From Pedobacter cryoconitis (GTDB lineage Bacteria > Bacteroidota > Bacteroidia > Sphingobacteriales > Sphingobacteriaceae), in NCBI RefSeq assembly GCF_014200605.1, contig NZ_JACHCE010000014.1, forward strand, positions 1 through 64,000: 64,000 nucleotides of DNA, written 5' to 3'. The notes beneath the pieces were generated by a model. It ran no database searches, had not been told where the DNA came from, and saw only the letters and a list, made by a program, of their open reading frames with translations. Made by a program: the position numbers and the translations under genes. Positions 45,828-55,505 of the stretch are shown one piece after another. Each line of letters begins with the position of its first letter. The first letter of the stretch is position 1.

Positions 45828-46349
45828 ATGATTACGATCATTTCCGGAACAAACAGACCTGGAAGCAATACGCTGAAAGTCGCAAAATATTATCAGGACA
45901 CGCTAGTTAAAAAGGGACAAGAGGCTAATATACTGAGCCTGACAGATCTTCCAGAGCAGTTAATTATCTCCGATTTATACGGAAAAAGATCTCCTGAGTT
46001 TAGAAAAATACAGGAACAAATTACTGCAACTGAAAAATTCGTCTTTATTATTCCAGAATACAATGGAAGTTTTCCAGGTGTTTTGAAGACCTTAATAGAC
46101 GCCTGCGACTTCCCTGACAGCTTTTATGATAAAAAAGCCTGCCTTGTAGGTATCTCCTCAGGTAAATATGGGAATATCAGGGGTATTGATCATTTTGGTG
46201 GCGTTTGCAGCTATCTGCACCTGCATGTACTCCCTCTGCGCCTGCACATTCCGGCTATTAAAACAGAGCTGGATGAGCATGGAAATTTTTATAAAGAAGA
46301 TACTTTAAAATTTACCGGGCAGCAGATAGATAAGTTCATTGCTTATTAA
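45828..46349 (+). CDS. NADPH-dependent FMN reductase family protein
   Basis: A 173-residue flavodoxin-like oxidoreductase. The N-terminal FMN-phosphate loop is ISGTNRPGSNTLKVAKYY and the flavin-contact segment is IIPEYNGSFPGVLKTLIDA. The family reduces flavins, quinones or azo compounds with NAD(P)H; the physiological substrate is unknown. It starts 179 bases from divergent parA, and its stop overlaps the stop of the convergent gene at 46346 by 4 bp. Confidence 0.9.
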   Translation: MITIISGTNRPGSNTLKVAKYYQDTLVKKGQEANILSLTDLPEQLIISDLYGKRSPEFRKIQEQITATEKFVFIIPEYNGSFPGVLKTLIDACDFPDSFYDKKACLVGISSGKYGNIRGIDHFGGVCSYLHLHVLPLRLHIPAIKTELDEHGNFYKEDTLKFTGQQIDKFIAY

Positions 46350-46801
46350 ACAGCAAAGGCTGTCCAGTTTTTACCTTCATTACCGAAAATAAAATAACCG
46401 GGATAAAGCATTTCTGCCATGTCTTCCATAGCCTCAACAAAGGATACAGGATCACTTAAAAAGGCAGAAGTGTCTTCCATCAGGTAAACTCTGTTGTAAG
46501 CTACTGCAGGCCATTCCTTTTCTAAGAGCGCAGGAACAAGTCCCATCATCTGACCAATCCCCACGTTGGTCTGATGATAGATCAGTACCTTTGCCTGTTG
46601 TACAATTTCAAGGACCTCGCCGCCAACGGTCTCCATTAACACATTAAAAATATGGTTAGGTGTATTGTTTGTATCCAGACATATTACAGGCACTTTCTCC
46701 ATAAATTTAATCTTATGCAGAATAATATCCACACGCTCCTGCAAATCTTCACGCAGCGTTTCATCCTCAACATTATTTATCAGTGCATTTAAAAAAGACA
46801 T
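46346..46801 (-). CDS. conserved small protein, weakly like periplasmic cobalamin-binding fold
   Basis: A 151-residue protein without a signal peptide. The segments PVICLDTNNTPNHIFNVL, KVLIYHQTNVGIGQ and LYPGYFIFGNEGKNW recall the C-terminal part of BtuF-like ABC binding proteins, where an FxFGxEGKxW-like end is usual. If so, it is a cytoplasmic stand-alone form. The match is only by eye. The gene is convergent with the FMN reductase (4-bp overlap) and diverges from the peptide-binding lipoprotein gene across 45 bases. Confidence 0.7.
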   Translation of the reverse strand: MSFLNALINNVEDETLREDLQERVDIILHKIKFMEKVPVICLDTNNTPNHIFNVLMETVGGEVLEIVQQAKVLIYHQTNVGIGQMMGLVPALLEKEWPAVAYNRVYLMEDTSAFLSDPVSFVEAMEDMAEMLYPGYFIFGNEGKNWTAFAV

Positions 46802-46846
46802 ATCGATTAATTTATTACTTTGTGCAAAAGTAATATTCCTGACCTG

Positions 46847-48478
46847 ATGCCCCGAATTATAAAAAATATTTTTTACATTTTATGTGTTATTGCTGTCTGT
46901 GGCTGTCATTTTGCATCAGAAGACGCGAGTAAAAAAGTCTTTAACCTGAATTTTGACCAGAGTCTTACCTCATTAGACCCGGCTTTTGCCCGTAACCAGC
47001 CTGCAATATGGATGATGAATCAGCTTTTTAACGGGTTGGTTCAGGCAGACAGCCAGCTAAATACTATTCCTGCTATTGCCAAATCATGGGAAGTCTCTGC
47101 TGACGGACAACGTTATACTTTTCACCTGAGAAATGATGTATTTTTTCATAACGATCCTCTTTTCCCTAATGGAAAAGGCAGAAAAGTTGTTGCCGCAGAC
47201 TTCGCCTATAGCTTTAACCGCCTTTCTGACCCCAAAGTTGCGTCTTCAGGAGGCTGGATTTTCAGCGATAAAATAAAAGACAGTCATAGCTTCGAAGCAC
47301 TCAATGACACAACCTTAATCATTCATTTAATCAAACCTTTCCCTGCGTTTCTCAATCTTTTGACCACACAATACTGTGTAGTTGTACCGCATGAAGTAGC
47401 CGATTATTATGGAAAAGACTTTAGAAGCCACCCTATAGGTACTGGTCCGTTCCGTTTTAAATACTGGAAGGAAGAAGAAATACTTGTTTTGCTGAAAAAC
47501 GAAAATTACTGGGAGAAAGAAAATGGCAGCCGTCTTCCCTACCTGGATGCCGTTAAAGTTTCTTTTATCACCGATAAACAAAGTGCCTTCATGTCTTTCA
47601 TTAAAAAAGATTTAGATTTTTTTTACAGCGTTGATGGAAGTTATCGTGATGATATTTTAACCAAGAGCGGTCATATGACAAGCAAATACAAAGGAAAGTT
47701 CCAGTTAATTAAAGGTGCATACCTTTGTACAGAGTATGTTGGAATATTGGTAGACACTTCAAAGTCCATCGTTAGAAACTCTCCGCTGAGATTCAAAAAA
47801 GTCCGTCAGGCAATTAATTACGGAATAGATAAACCAAAATTAATCAAGTATTTGCGAAACAGCACAGGAACACCAGCCACCTCTGGTTTTGTGCCCAAAG
47901 GAATGCCTGGATTCGATAGCGTTAAAGTAAAAGGTTATCATTATGACCCTGTAAAGGCAGCAAAATTACTTGCAGAAGCCGGTTATCCCCATGGTAAAGG
48001 AATGCCTGAGTTAACCTTAAGCACATCCACTACTTATAAAGATCTGATTGAATTCATACAGGGAGAACTTAATTCGCTGGGTATGAAAGTAAAAGTAGAT
48101 GTCACCCCAAGTTCCAGCCTGCGGGAGCTAATGTCCAAAAACGAAGTTAATTTTTTCAGGGGTTCGTGGATTGCAGATTATCCGGATGCAGAAAACTATC
48201 TTTCTGTGTTCTATTCGAAAAACCGTGTACCCTACGGGCCTAATTATACCGGCTATTTCAACAAAGAATTTGATCGGTTGTTTGAGCAGAGTTATTATGA
48301 AAACGACGCCAAAAAACGTTACTTATTGTACCAGAAAATGGATAATATGGTGATTGAAAATGCTTCTATTGTACCCATTTTATATGATCAGTCTGTTACC
48401 ATGCTGCAAAATAACATCAGCGGTTATCCGATTAATCCATTAAGCGTAATGATCCTGAAAAGAGTTAAAAAGAAATAA
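46847..48478 (+). CDS. ABC transporter substrate-binding lipoprotein, family 5 (peptide type)
   Basis: A 543-residue solute-binding protein of the SBP_bac_5 (OppA/DppA) family. The ATG at 46847 is preferred over the TTG at 46820; it starts a lipoprotein signal peptide with a Cys at about residue 19-21 (AVCGCHF). Family segments are LTSLDPAFARNQPAIWMMNQLF, the IPAIAKSWEVSADGQRYTFHLR stretch and RQAINYGIDKPKLIKYL. No permease or ATPase gene is next to it, so its transporter is elsewhere. It may bind peptides or another small solute. Confidence 0.9.
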   Translation: MPRIIKNIFYILCVIAVCGCHFASEDASKKVFNLNFDQSLTSLDPAFARNQPAIWMMNQLFNGLVQADSQLNTIPAIAKSWEVSADGQRYTFHLRNDVFFHNDPLFPNGKGRKVVAADFAYSFNRLSDPKVASSGGWIFSDKIKDSHSFEALNDTTLIIHLIKPFPAFLNLLTTQYCVVVPHEVADYYGKDFRSHPIGTGPFRFKYWKEEEILVLLKNENYWEKENGSRLPYLDAVKVSFITDKQSAFMSFIKKDLDFFYSVDGSYRDDILTKSGHMTSKYKGKFQLIKGAYLCTEYVGILVDTSKSIVRNSPLRFKKVRQAINYGIDKPKLIKYLRNSTGTPATSGFVPKGMPGFDSVKVKGYHYDPVKAAKLLAEAGYPHGKGMPELTLSTSTTYKDLIEFIQGELNSLGMKVKVDVTPSSSLRELMSKNEVNFFRGSWIADYPDAENYLSVFYSKNRVPYGPNYTGYFNKEFDRLFEQSYYENDAKKRYLLYQKMDNMVIENASIVPILYDQSVTMLQNNISGYPINPLSVMILKRVKKK

Positions 48479-48530
48479 CTGGCTATTTTAGCTAAATTGA
48501 AAAAGAAAATCCTGCTTCAGTAATAAAAAA

Positions 48531-48743
48531 AAATTACAGGAAGTAAAATCCAATTCAGGGAGTGATTTAGCTGAAAACCGTTGTCTCAATCAGCTTAGAA
48601 TACTAGTTCAGTTACGCAGTTTAGAAACACAATTTAAAGAAGCTCTGGGTTCAATAACAACATTTTTCAAAGAAGAGCGGGATATTCTTTTCTGCAGAGG
48701 TGAAATCAAAGGCATTGAAAAAGGCCGCTCAATTATCAATTAA
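48531..48743 (+). pseudogene. 3' remnant of Rpn/PD-(D/E)XK-family transposase
   Basis: An open stretch of 70 codons without a start codon ends at TAA 48741-48743. It contains LAENRCLNQLRILVQLRSLE, then FFKEERDILFCRGEIKGIEK and GRSIIN. This is the pattern of the C-terminal end of Rpn-type (PDDEXK_2) recombination-promoting nuclease/transposases, whose ends read as LNQLRxLxQLRxLE followed by a Gly/Glu/Lys-rich helix. The nuclease core is missing, and upstream the frame is closed by a TGA at 48498. It is thus a truncated relic between the peptide-binding gene and a strong terminator. Confidence 0.65.
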
Positions 48744-48760
48744 CGAAATAGAGCAATTAT

Positions 48761-48840
48761 AAGAAAACCACGTTATTATTTTCTGATCCCATTAATTCCG
48801 GCAAAGGAATCTGATCAGAAAACAATAACGTGGTTTTCTT
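48761..48840. terminator. large bidirectional terminator hairpin
   Basis: A 28-bp stem with one mismatch pairs 48761-48788 with 48813-48840 (aagaaaaccacgttatt... with ...aataacgtggttttctt). The loop holds a further small stem attcc/ggaat. It separates the + strand genes from the convergent outer membrane receptor gene ending at 48858. Confidence 0.85.
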
Positions 48841-48857
48841 ATTAAAAATAGTTTAGA

Positions 48858-51296
48858 CTATTGTTTCGGACTTCCTCCAGCACCTCCGCCTAATCCACCA
48901 GCACCTTCATCCTGTTTCAAATCATCATTATTAATTCCCTTTTTCTTCTTCGGACCAGTAAAAGTAACTTTACCAAACTTATAACTAAAGTTAACTCCAA
49001 AAGATCTTAAAGGATAATAGATATTCATATTCTGACGGAAATCATCTCCCTTATTCTCATTATGAATATGCAGGTCTCTTGAAAACACGTTTAACACGTT
49101 AATACCAACTGTGGCTTTCTTTTTCATGATATCTTTCTTAAATGCACCGCCATAAAAAGCCATTGGTCCAGAAGTACCCTGAAAAGTTCTTCTCGATGCA
49201 TTATACACGCCAAAAAGTTCTGTATTCCATCCACCTTTGAAAGAAATGGCAGATCTCGCAAATACTGTATAATTCACAAATACACCCGTAGTCTGATTCG
49301 TCTGAGAATTTCTTAAATCATAAGTATTTAAACTAAAGTTCCCCATCAAAGTCCATTTTGGCAATGGATTATAAGTAGCGAACACATTAGCACCATATGA
49401 TTTATTTTTACCCACGTTAAAATAGGTAGTCAGCTTTTGTTCAGGAAGAAACAGACTCTCGATAACATCCTGAGTAGTACGGTAAAATACAGATGCATTA
49501 ATAACAGACCCTTTGATAAATGTTGAATAACCAAGTTCCACAATATCACTAATCTCAGGACTTAAATTCGGGTTACCCTGTTGCTGATTTTCCGGGTCAT
49601 TCCTATTCAAGAAAGGATTCAGATAAGATAAACTTGGTCTTTGCATCCTTCTGTTATAACTTAATTTTAATGTCGAGTTACCTTTCAGTGTTTTTGAAAT
49701 AATGGCACTTGGGAATAAGTTAAAATAGTTATTATTAAAATTCAGTGAAGATCCGGAAACACCGCTAATGTCAGTATATTCAGCTCTTAACCCTCCCTTT
49801 ACATCAAGCGTTTTAGCTAATTTAAAACTCAGGACACCATAAGCAGCACCTACATCCTGTTTATAATCAAAATCCTGCTCACTACTTTCATATTTACTTT
49901 TTATCTTACGCAAAATACCTTTAACACCTGTTTCAAGAGTCATAGTTTTACTAAACGGGTATACATAATCGGTTTGTAAAGTATATTCATTGTTTTTACC
50001 TGTATTATCACCAATCACATCAGGAGCTAACAAAGATCCGTCAGGATTAATTAATCTTGTATTAAACAGTGCTGTATTTCTACCGAAACTAGCTTGTCCT
50101 GAAACCGTAAATTCCTCACCTTCTTTCTTGGTCGTTCTTCTGTAATCAGCACTCCAGTCTATATTATTCAGACTGTTATTATTATCTGAGGCACGTATAT
50201 AATTAGCAGTTCTCAATATACTATCCATTATACTGCTGGTTACATTAGAATTCCCTTTTGAACCATTCGTAAAATCATTGTACTTGATATTTGTAGAAAG
50301 ACTGTTATAGCCATTGATATCATAATCCAATCCTACACTACCATTATAGCCGTATCTTTTCGCCCTGGTAAAACCATCCTGAAAAATACTGGATTGCTTG
50401 CTATAGACATCATTCTCTAAAACAACTCTCGTATCTTGTGGAATAGCATACTGAACACCAAAGTTCGAGCTTATTCCCAGGCGTCCTTTTTTAGCATTCA
50501 AGCTAAAATTCCCATTATTCTGGCGTGTACCAACAGATAGCGCCGCATTTCCATTTATACCCTGAGCAGTTTTTTTCTTAGTAATGATATTAATAATTCC
50601 ACCTGCACCCTCTGCATCATATTTTGCAGAAGGACTGGTAATAACTTCAACACTTTTAATCTCCTCCGCAGGGATCATTTTTAAGGCATCAGCAACACTA
50701 TTTGACATTGTTCCGGATGGTTTTCCATTAATCAAAACCCTTACAGCAGAACTTCCACGCAAAGAAGGATTTCCATCTATATCCACAGAAACCATTGGCA
50801 CTTTACGCATCACATCGCTCGCATTACCACCAGCAGTAGTCACATCCTGTTCTGCATTGTAAACCAGTTTATCAATTTTAGTTTCTATCATTGGAGTTTT
50901 ACCAACAATAGCAACTTCTTTCAGATTACTCTCCGTGCCAGTTAAGTAAATAGTCCCTAAGTTGGCATCAGGTTTTTCCTGGCTTGTTTTAACCAGTACA
51001 GTTTTACTTTTATATCCCATAAACCCGATCAGTAATTTATACTGTTCAGGAGCTACATTTTGTAATGAAACTTTTCCTTTAGCATCAGTAACGCCACCGT
51101 TAACCGATTTACTGTCTTTTACCCTGATTAATGAAACCGTTGCATAATCAACAGGTTGTTTTGTAGCCGAGTCTATAATTACTGCACTTATTCTACCCGT
51201 TATTGTTACTTTTTGCGCTCCCCCACCCAGATTGAATTGCGCACTAACCTGCTGCATCAATCCCAGGAAGGCAAATAATAGTAATAGTCTTTTCAT
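48858..51296 (-). CDS. TonB-dependent-type outer membrane beta-barrel receptor
   Basis: An 812-residue outer membrane protein. A signal peptide (MKRLLLLFAFLGLMQQVSAQ) is followed by a carboxypeptidase-regulatory-like domain (about 30-120, SAVIIDSATKQPVDYATV) and a plug domain (GGNASDVMRKVPMVSVDIDG, VRVLINGKPSG, IEVITSPSAKYDAEGAGGIIN-like region). A C-terminal barrel of the OMP_b-brl_3 type fills the rest (YNRRMQRPSLSYLNPFLNR, then NPNLSPEISDIVELGY). The C-terminus is an unusual Gly-rich, Lys-rich tail ending GGGAGGSPKQ after the last strands. It is a stand-alone receptor without a SusD partner; the substrate is unknown. Confidence 0.9.
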   Translation of the reverse strand: MKRLLLLFAFLGLMQQVSAQFNLGGGAQKVTITGRISAVIIDSATKQPVDYATVSLIRVKDSKSVNGGVTDAKGKVSLQNVAPEQYKLLIGFMGYKSKTVLVKTSQEKPDANLGTIYLTGTESNLKEVAIVGKTPMIETKIDKLVYNAEQDVTTAGGNASDVMRKVPMVSVDIDGNPSLRGSSAVRVLINGKPSGTMSNSVADALKMIPAEEIKSVEVITSPSAKYDAEGAGGIINIITKKKTAQGINGNAALSVGTRQNNGNFSLNAKKGRLGISSNFGVQYAIPQDTRVVLENDVYSKQSSIFQDGFTRAKRYGYNGSVGLDYDINGYNSLSTNIKYNDFTNGSKGNSNVTSSIMDSILRTANYIRASDNNNSLNNIDWSADYRRTTKKEGEEFTVSGQASFGRNTALFNTRLINPDGSLLAPDVIGDNTGKNNEYTLQTDYVYPFSKTMTLETGVKGILRKIKSKYESSEQDFDYKQDVGAAYGVLSFKLAKTLDVKGGLRAEYTDISGVSGSSLNFNNNYFNLFPSAIISKTLKGNSTLKLSYNRRMQRPSLSYLNPFLNRNDPENQQQGNPNLSPEISDIVELGYSTFIKGSVINASVFYRTTQDVIESLFLPEQKLTTYFNVGKNKSYGANVFATYNPLPKWTLMGNFSLNTYDLRNSQTNQTTGVFVNYTVFARSAISFKGGWNTELFGVYNASRRTFQGTSGPMAFYGGAFKKDIMKKKATVGINVLNVFSRDLHIHNENKGDDFRQNMNIYYPLRSFGVNFSYKFGKVTFTGPKKKKGINNDDLKQDEGAGGLGGGAGGSPKQ

Positions 51297-51337
51297 AATT
51301 TTTAATTGTGTGATTCTTTATTGTTGATTAGTCAGCA

Positions 51338-51345
51338 CAAATCTA
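51338..51345 (-). promoter_or_regulatory. candidate -7 box of the outer membrane receptor gene
   Basis: On the minus strand TAGATTTG matches TAnnTTTG exactly, about 40 bases before the ATG at 51296. No TTG is seen at the ideal -33 spacing. Confidence 0.4.
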
Positions 51346-51570
51346 AGTTTGTTACAGGCTATTTAAAATTGTTTTTGCCCTTTAGGCGATTATGGCCGGT
51401 GAATGACAGGAATCTGCCGGCAAATCAACATCCATTATTTTTCGGATTCAGCTTTGAATTTAACCCCGCCTTCTCTATTTTCAAATAGATTAAAAAAAGC
51501 CTCCGGATAATGAAAATTTAATTACCATAACTATAGTATGGAATTATTCGATTGAACTATAAAAACAGGT
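51346..51570. other. gene-free stretch between receptor and leuS genes
   Basis: Together with the flanking promoter and terminator this 343-base gap contains no frame I can support. A TTTTTGCCC run near 51375 recalls the core of the nested hairpins at 39.6 and 41.2 kb, but no outer stem surrounds it. Confidence 0.5.
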
Positions 51571-51614
51571 AAAAAAAAAGGTCATTAAGGTTAAAACCCT
51601 CAATGACCTTTTTA
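51571..51614 (-). terminator. terminator after leuS
   Basis: On the minus strand a stem aaaaaggtcattgagg / ccttaatgacctttttt with one mismatch and a short loop runs into about nine T. It lies about 25 bases past the leuS stop. Confidence 0.85.
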
Positions 51615-51639
51615 TATGCCGTAAATTGATATGACTTTA

Positions 51640-54435
51640 TTAAATCACAATATTTACAATACGGCCTTTAACTATAATTACCTTTTTAGGTGTTTTACCC
51701 TCAAGATATTTTTGCACCTGTTCATCAGCCAATACAATATCTTCAATCTCTTTAGCCTCGAGAGCCAAACTCAGATTTAAGTTTAATCTTGTTTTACCGT
51801 TTACAGAAACAGGATAACTGAATTCATCTTCCACTAAATGAGCCGGGTTAAATTCAGGATACGCAGCATAAGCTAAACTATCCCTGTTACCCAACAATGC
51901 CCAGAGCTCTTCTGTGATATGCGGAGCATAAGGCGAAAGAACAACAACCAGATCCTGCAGGATACTGCGTTTATTACATTTAAGATCTGTTAATTCATTC
52001 ACTGCAATCATAAAGCTGGATACCGAAGTATTGAAAGAGAAACGTTCAATATCATCCTGTACCTTTTTAATAATCTTATGCAATGCTTTTAATTCTGCTT
52101 TTGTAGGTTCAGCATCTGACAAAGTGAATTCCCAAGAATCATTGTGGAATAAACGCCAGAATTTACGAAGAAATTTGAATACCCCTTCAATCCCATTCGT
52201 GTTCCATGGCTTACTTTGTTCAAGTGGTCCTAAGAACATTTCGTACATTCTCAATGTATCAGCACCGTAATTAGCAATCAGCACATCAGGATTAACGACA
52301 TTAAAATAAGATTTAGACATTTTCTCCACCTCTACGCCACAGATATACTTACCATTTTCCAGGATAAATTCAGCTTCAGCAAATTCAGGTCTGAACAACC
52401 TGAATTTTTCAAGGTTCAGGATTTCATTTTCTACAATATTTACATCCACATGTAATGCCGAAGTTTTGTAGTCATTTTTCAATCCATGAGAAACATATGT
52501 ATTTGTACCTCTGCCAGACTCGTCAGCAACGCGGTAAACAAAATTACTTCTGCCCTGAATCATCCCCTGGTTAATTAGTTTTTTGAAAGGCTCTTCCTCA
52601 TTTACATAACCAAGATCTTTTAAAAACTTATTCCAGAAACGACTGTAAAGTAAGTGCCCCGTAGCATGTTCAGCGCCGCCGATATATAAATCTACATCCT
52701 TCCAGTATTCAATTGCTTCTTTACCAGCAAATTCAGTATCATTATGAGCATCCATATAACGGTACCAGTACCAGCTTGAACCTGCCCATCCCGGCATTGT
52801 ACTCAGTTCATAAGTATATTGGTTTTCATAAGTCCAGCTCTCAGCCCTGCCCAATGGCGGTTCACCTGTTTCTGTTGGTAAATACTTATCTACCTCAGGT
52901 AATAATAAAGGCAACTCCTCTTCCTTAATCAGATAAGGTAAACCATCTTTAAAGTATACAGGAATAGGCTCTCCCCAATAACGCTGACGACCAAAAATAG
53001 CATCACGCATACGGAAATTCACTTTAGCTTTTCCTACTCCCTGATCCTCCAGCCACTTATTCAAAGTAGTTATCGCTTCCGTATAAGTCATACCATTGAT
53101 AAAACCAGAATTGATATAATGGCCTTCTTTAGTACTGTCAGCCTGTACATCAATATCTTTTTGCGCATCAAGAATCTGAACAACCGGCAAATTAAAATGC
53201 TTTGCAAATAACCAGTCACGCTGGTCACCACTTGGCACTCCCATTACCGCACCTGTACCATAACCGGCAAGTACATAATCAGCAATCCACAATTGGATAC
53301 GCTCACCACTTACAGGATTAACCACATAAGTACCAGTAAAAGCACCCGAAACTGTCTTTGTATCCGCCATGCGGTCTAATTCAGATTTCTTCTTAGTTTG
53401 TTCTATATAGTTTTTAATGTCACTCAACTGTTCTGGTGTCGTCAATGCAGCTACCAGTTCGTGTTCCGGAGCTAATACCACATAAGAAACACCAAATATT
53501 GTATCCACACGTGTGGTAAATACCCCGATATAATCTGTATTGATATCCGCATCGGTTTCGATTTTGAAGCGCACACTTGCACCTACGCTTTTACCAATCC
53601 AGTTACGTTGCATTTCTTTAACCGGTTCCGGCCAGTCAATCGTATTTAAGCCTTGTAACAAACGTTCCGCATAAGCAGAAATACGCATGCTCCACTGCAT
53701 CATTTTTTTCTGTTCCACAGGATGGCCGCCACGCTCAGAGAAACCATCTTTCACTTCATCATTAGCTAATACTGTACCTAATGCAGCGCACCAGTTTACA
53801 GTACTCTCTTTCAAAAATGTTAAACGGTATTTCAACAGTTCTTCCTGTTTTTCTTCTGCGGTCATGGCTGCCCAGTCGCCTGGCATGAAGTTTTTCACAT
53901 CCTCATCACTTGCTGCTTTTACATCAGCACTGCCCGAAGCATTGAATTTTTCAATTAAAGTACTGATATCTTCTGCACGGTCTGTTTCCAGGTTATACCA
54001 TGAATTGAATAATTGCATGAAAACCCATTGTGTCCATTTGTAATATTCAGGTTCACTGGTACGTACTTCACGGCTCCAGTCAAATGAAAAACCAATCTGA
54101 TCTAACTGACGACGGTAAGTACTGATATTTGCTTCAGTAGTTAAAGCCGGATGCTGACCTGTTTGTATGGCATACTGCTCTGCTGGTAATCCAAATGAAT
54201 CATATCCCATCGGATGTAAAACATTGTAACCTTTTAATCTTTTGTATCTTGAAAATATATCGGAGGCAATATAACCCAGTGGGTGGCCAACATGTAAACC
54301 TGCACCCGATGGGTAAGGAAACATATCAAGCACATAAAATTTTGGTTTAGCTGATGTTGCCTCTGCTTTAAACGTTTGGTGTGCTGCCCAAAACCCCTGC
54401 CACTTCTGTTCTATTTCTTTAAATTGGTAATCCAT
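51640..54435 (-). CDS. leuS: leucyl-tRNA synthetase
   Basis: A 931-residue class I aminoacyl-tRNA synthetase that charges tRNA-Leu. The HIGH-type motif is in PYPSGAGLHVGHPLGYIASD. The CP1 editing domain includes FTTRVDTIFGVSYVVLAPEH. The KMSKS loop is in GVEVEKMSKSYFNVV. An anticodon-binding helical domain and a C-terminal domain follow (KVIIVKGRIVNIVI). It is somewhat longer than the E. coli enzyme (860), with an extra segment near residues 165-190. It is divergent from ftsX across 185 bases and is transcribed alone. Confidence 0.97.
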   Translation of the reverse strand: MDYQFKEIEQKWQGFWAAHQTFKAEATSAKPKFYVLDMFPYPSGAGLHVGHPLGYIASDIFSRYKRLKGYNVLHPMGYDSFGLPAEQYAIQTGQHPALTTEANISTYRRQLDQIGFSFDWSREVRTSEPEYYKWTQWVFMQLFNSWYNLETDRAEDISTLIEKFNASGSADVKAASDEDVKNFMPGDWAAMTAEEKQEELLKYRLTFLKESTVNWCAALGTVLANDEVKDGFSERGGHPVEQKKMMQWSMRISAYAERLLQGLNTIDWPEPVKEMQRNWIGKSVGASVRFKIETDADINTDYIGVFTTRVDTIFGVSYVVLAPEHELVAALTTPEQLSDIKNYIEQTKKKSELDRMADTKTVSGAFTGTYVVNPVSGERIQLWIADYVLAGYGTGAVMGVPSGDQRDWLFAKHFNLPVVQILDAQKDIDVQADSTKEGHYINSGFINGMTYTEAITTLNKWLEDQGVGKAKVNFRMRDAIFGRQRYWGEPIPVYFKDGLPYLIKEEELPLLLPEVDKYLPTETGEPPLGRAESWTYENQYTYELSTMPGWAGSSWYWYRYMDAHNDTEFAGKEAIEYWKDVDLYIGGAEHATGHLLYSRFWNKFLKDLGYVNEEEPFKKLINQGMIQGRSNFVYRVADESGRGTNTYVSHGLKNDYKTSALHVDVNIVENEILNLEKFRLFRPEFAEAEFILENGKYICGVEVEKMSKSYFNVVNPDVLIANYGADTLRMYEMFLGPLEQSKPWNTNGIEGVFKFLRKFWRLFHNDSWEFTLSDAEPTKAELKALHKIIKKVQDDIERFSFNTSVSSFMIAVNELTDLKCNKRSILQDLVVVLSPYAPHITEELWALLGNRDSLAYAAYPEFNPAHLVEDEFSYPVSVNGKTRLNLNLSLALEAKEIEDIVLADEQVQKYLEGKTPKKVIIVKGRIVNIVI

Positions 54436-54561
54436 TACAAAAATCCTTTATATACCGCGAAAATAAAGAAATTAAGGAGGTTTTAGAAGCCTTATCAAAA
54501 GAACTTTAGCGATATAAACGATATTCATACCAAACAAGATATTTTACCCGTTTAAAAGGTA

Positions 54562-54569
54562 TATTTTTG
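54562..54569 (+). promoter_or_regulatory. candidate -7 box of the ftsX operon
   Basis: TATTTTTG fits TAnnTTTG and lies about 50 bases before the ftsX ATG. A second, weaker TATTTTCG follows nearer the start. No -33 TTG is evident. Confidence 0.35.
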
Positions 54570-54620
54570 CATATATTTTTTTATTTTCGCAGAACATAAA
54601 ATACACCCAACACATAAAAT

Positions 54621-55499
54621 ATGGAAGAATTTGAAGTTAGTGATGCTTCTAAGAAGACGAAAACCATTTATATCTCTACTATATTTAGTATAACCCTGGT
54701 TTTGTTGATGCTTGGCGTATTAGGACTTATACTGGTACATGCTAAGAACCTTTCTAACTATGTAAAAGAGAATATTGTATTAAACATTATAGTTGACGAA
54801 GGTGCAAAAGAAGCCGACGTTTTACAGTTTCAAAAAGAACTGAATGCAAATCCAGCTGTTAAACAGACACAATATGTGAATAAGGAGCTGGCTGCAAAAA
54901 ACCTGACCAACGACTTAGGAGAGGATTTTGTGAATTTTCTGGGTTATAACCCGCTGTTGTCTACAGTAGATGTTTACCTGAAGGCAGACTATGCAAACAA
55001 TAAAAGCATTGATGCACTGAAAGCAAATATTAGTAAGAACCCTGTAGTTAAAGAAGTAATTTATCAGAGTTCATTAATTGATATGGTGAACAAAAACATC
55101 AATACAATTGGTTTAATTGTATTGGGATTTGCAGCTATACTACTGGTAATCTCTATTGCACTGATCAATAATACAATCAGACTGGCAATTTATTCTCAGC
55201 GTTTCCTGATCAAGAGTATGCAATTAGTAGGTGCAACGAAAAACTTCATCCGCAAACCCTTTATCTTCTGGGCAATGCTTCATGGCCTGATTGCTTCTTT
55301 CATTGCAATTCTTATTTTATTGGGTCTGTTGTATTACGCACAAAAAGAAATACCTGAAATCATTATTCTTAGAAATTATACCGAATTTGGTATCGTTCTG
55401 CTAGGTTTAGTAGGTATGGGAATTTTCCTGACCGCGCTGAGCACCACTTTTGCAGTAAGCAAATATTTACGTTTAAAAATTTACGACCTTTACAGATAA
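54621..55499 (+). CDS. ftsX: cell division protein FtsX
   Basis: A 292-residue membrane protein with four predicted transmembrane segments (about 20-45, 160-185, 215-240, 260-280). Between the first two is the extracellular loop seen in FtsX (ENIVLNIIVDEGAKEADVLQF). Membrane segments 2-4 are the FtsX/MacB-like core (LVISIALINNTIRLAIYSQR, MQLVGATKNFIRKPF). FtsX works with the ATPase FtsE to control peptidoglycan hydrolases at division; ftsE is not next to it here. It heads a closely spaced operon with DUF3098, uppP and truB. Confidence 0.95.
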   Translation: MEEFEVSDASKKTKTIYISTIFSITLVLLMLGVLGLILVHAKNLSNYVKENIVLNIIVDEGAKEADVLQFQKELNANPAVKQTQYVNKELAAKNLTNDLGEDFVNFLGYNPLLSTVDVYLKADYANNKSIDALKANISKNPVVKEVIYQSSLIDMVNKNINTIGLIVLGFAAILLVISIALINNTIRLAIYSQRFLIKSMQLVGATKNFIRKPFIFWAMLHGLIASFIAILILLGLLYYAQKEIPEIIILRNYTEFGIVLLGLVGMGIFLTALSTTFAVSKYLRLKIYDLYR

Positions 55500-55505
55500 T
55501 AGCAA

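Noticed and set aside
46820..46846. TTG start for the peptide-binding lipoprotein
   Set aside because: The ATG at 46847 gives a normal lipoprotein signal peptide; the extra nine residues would disturb it.
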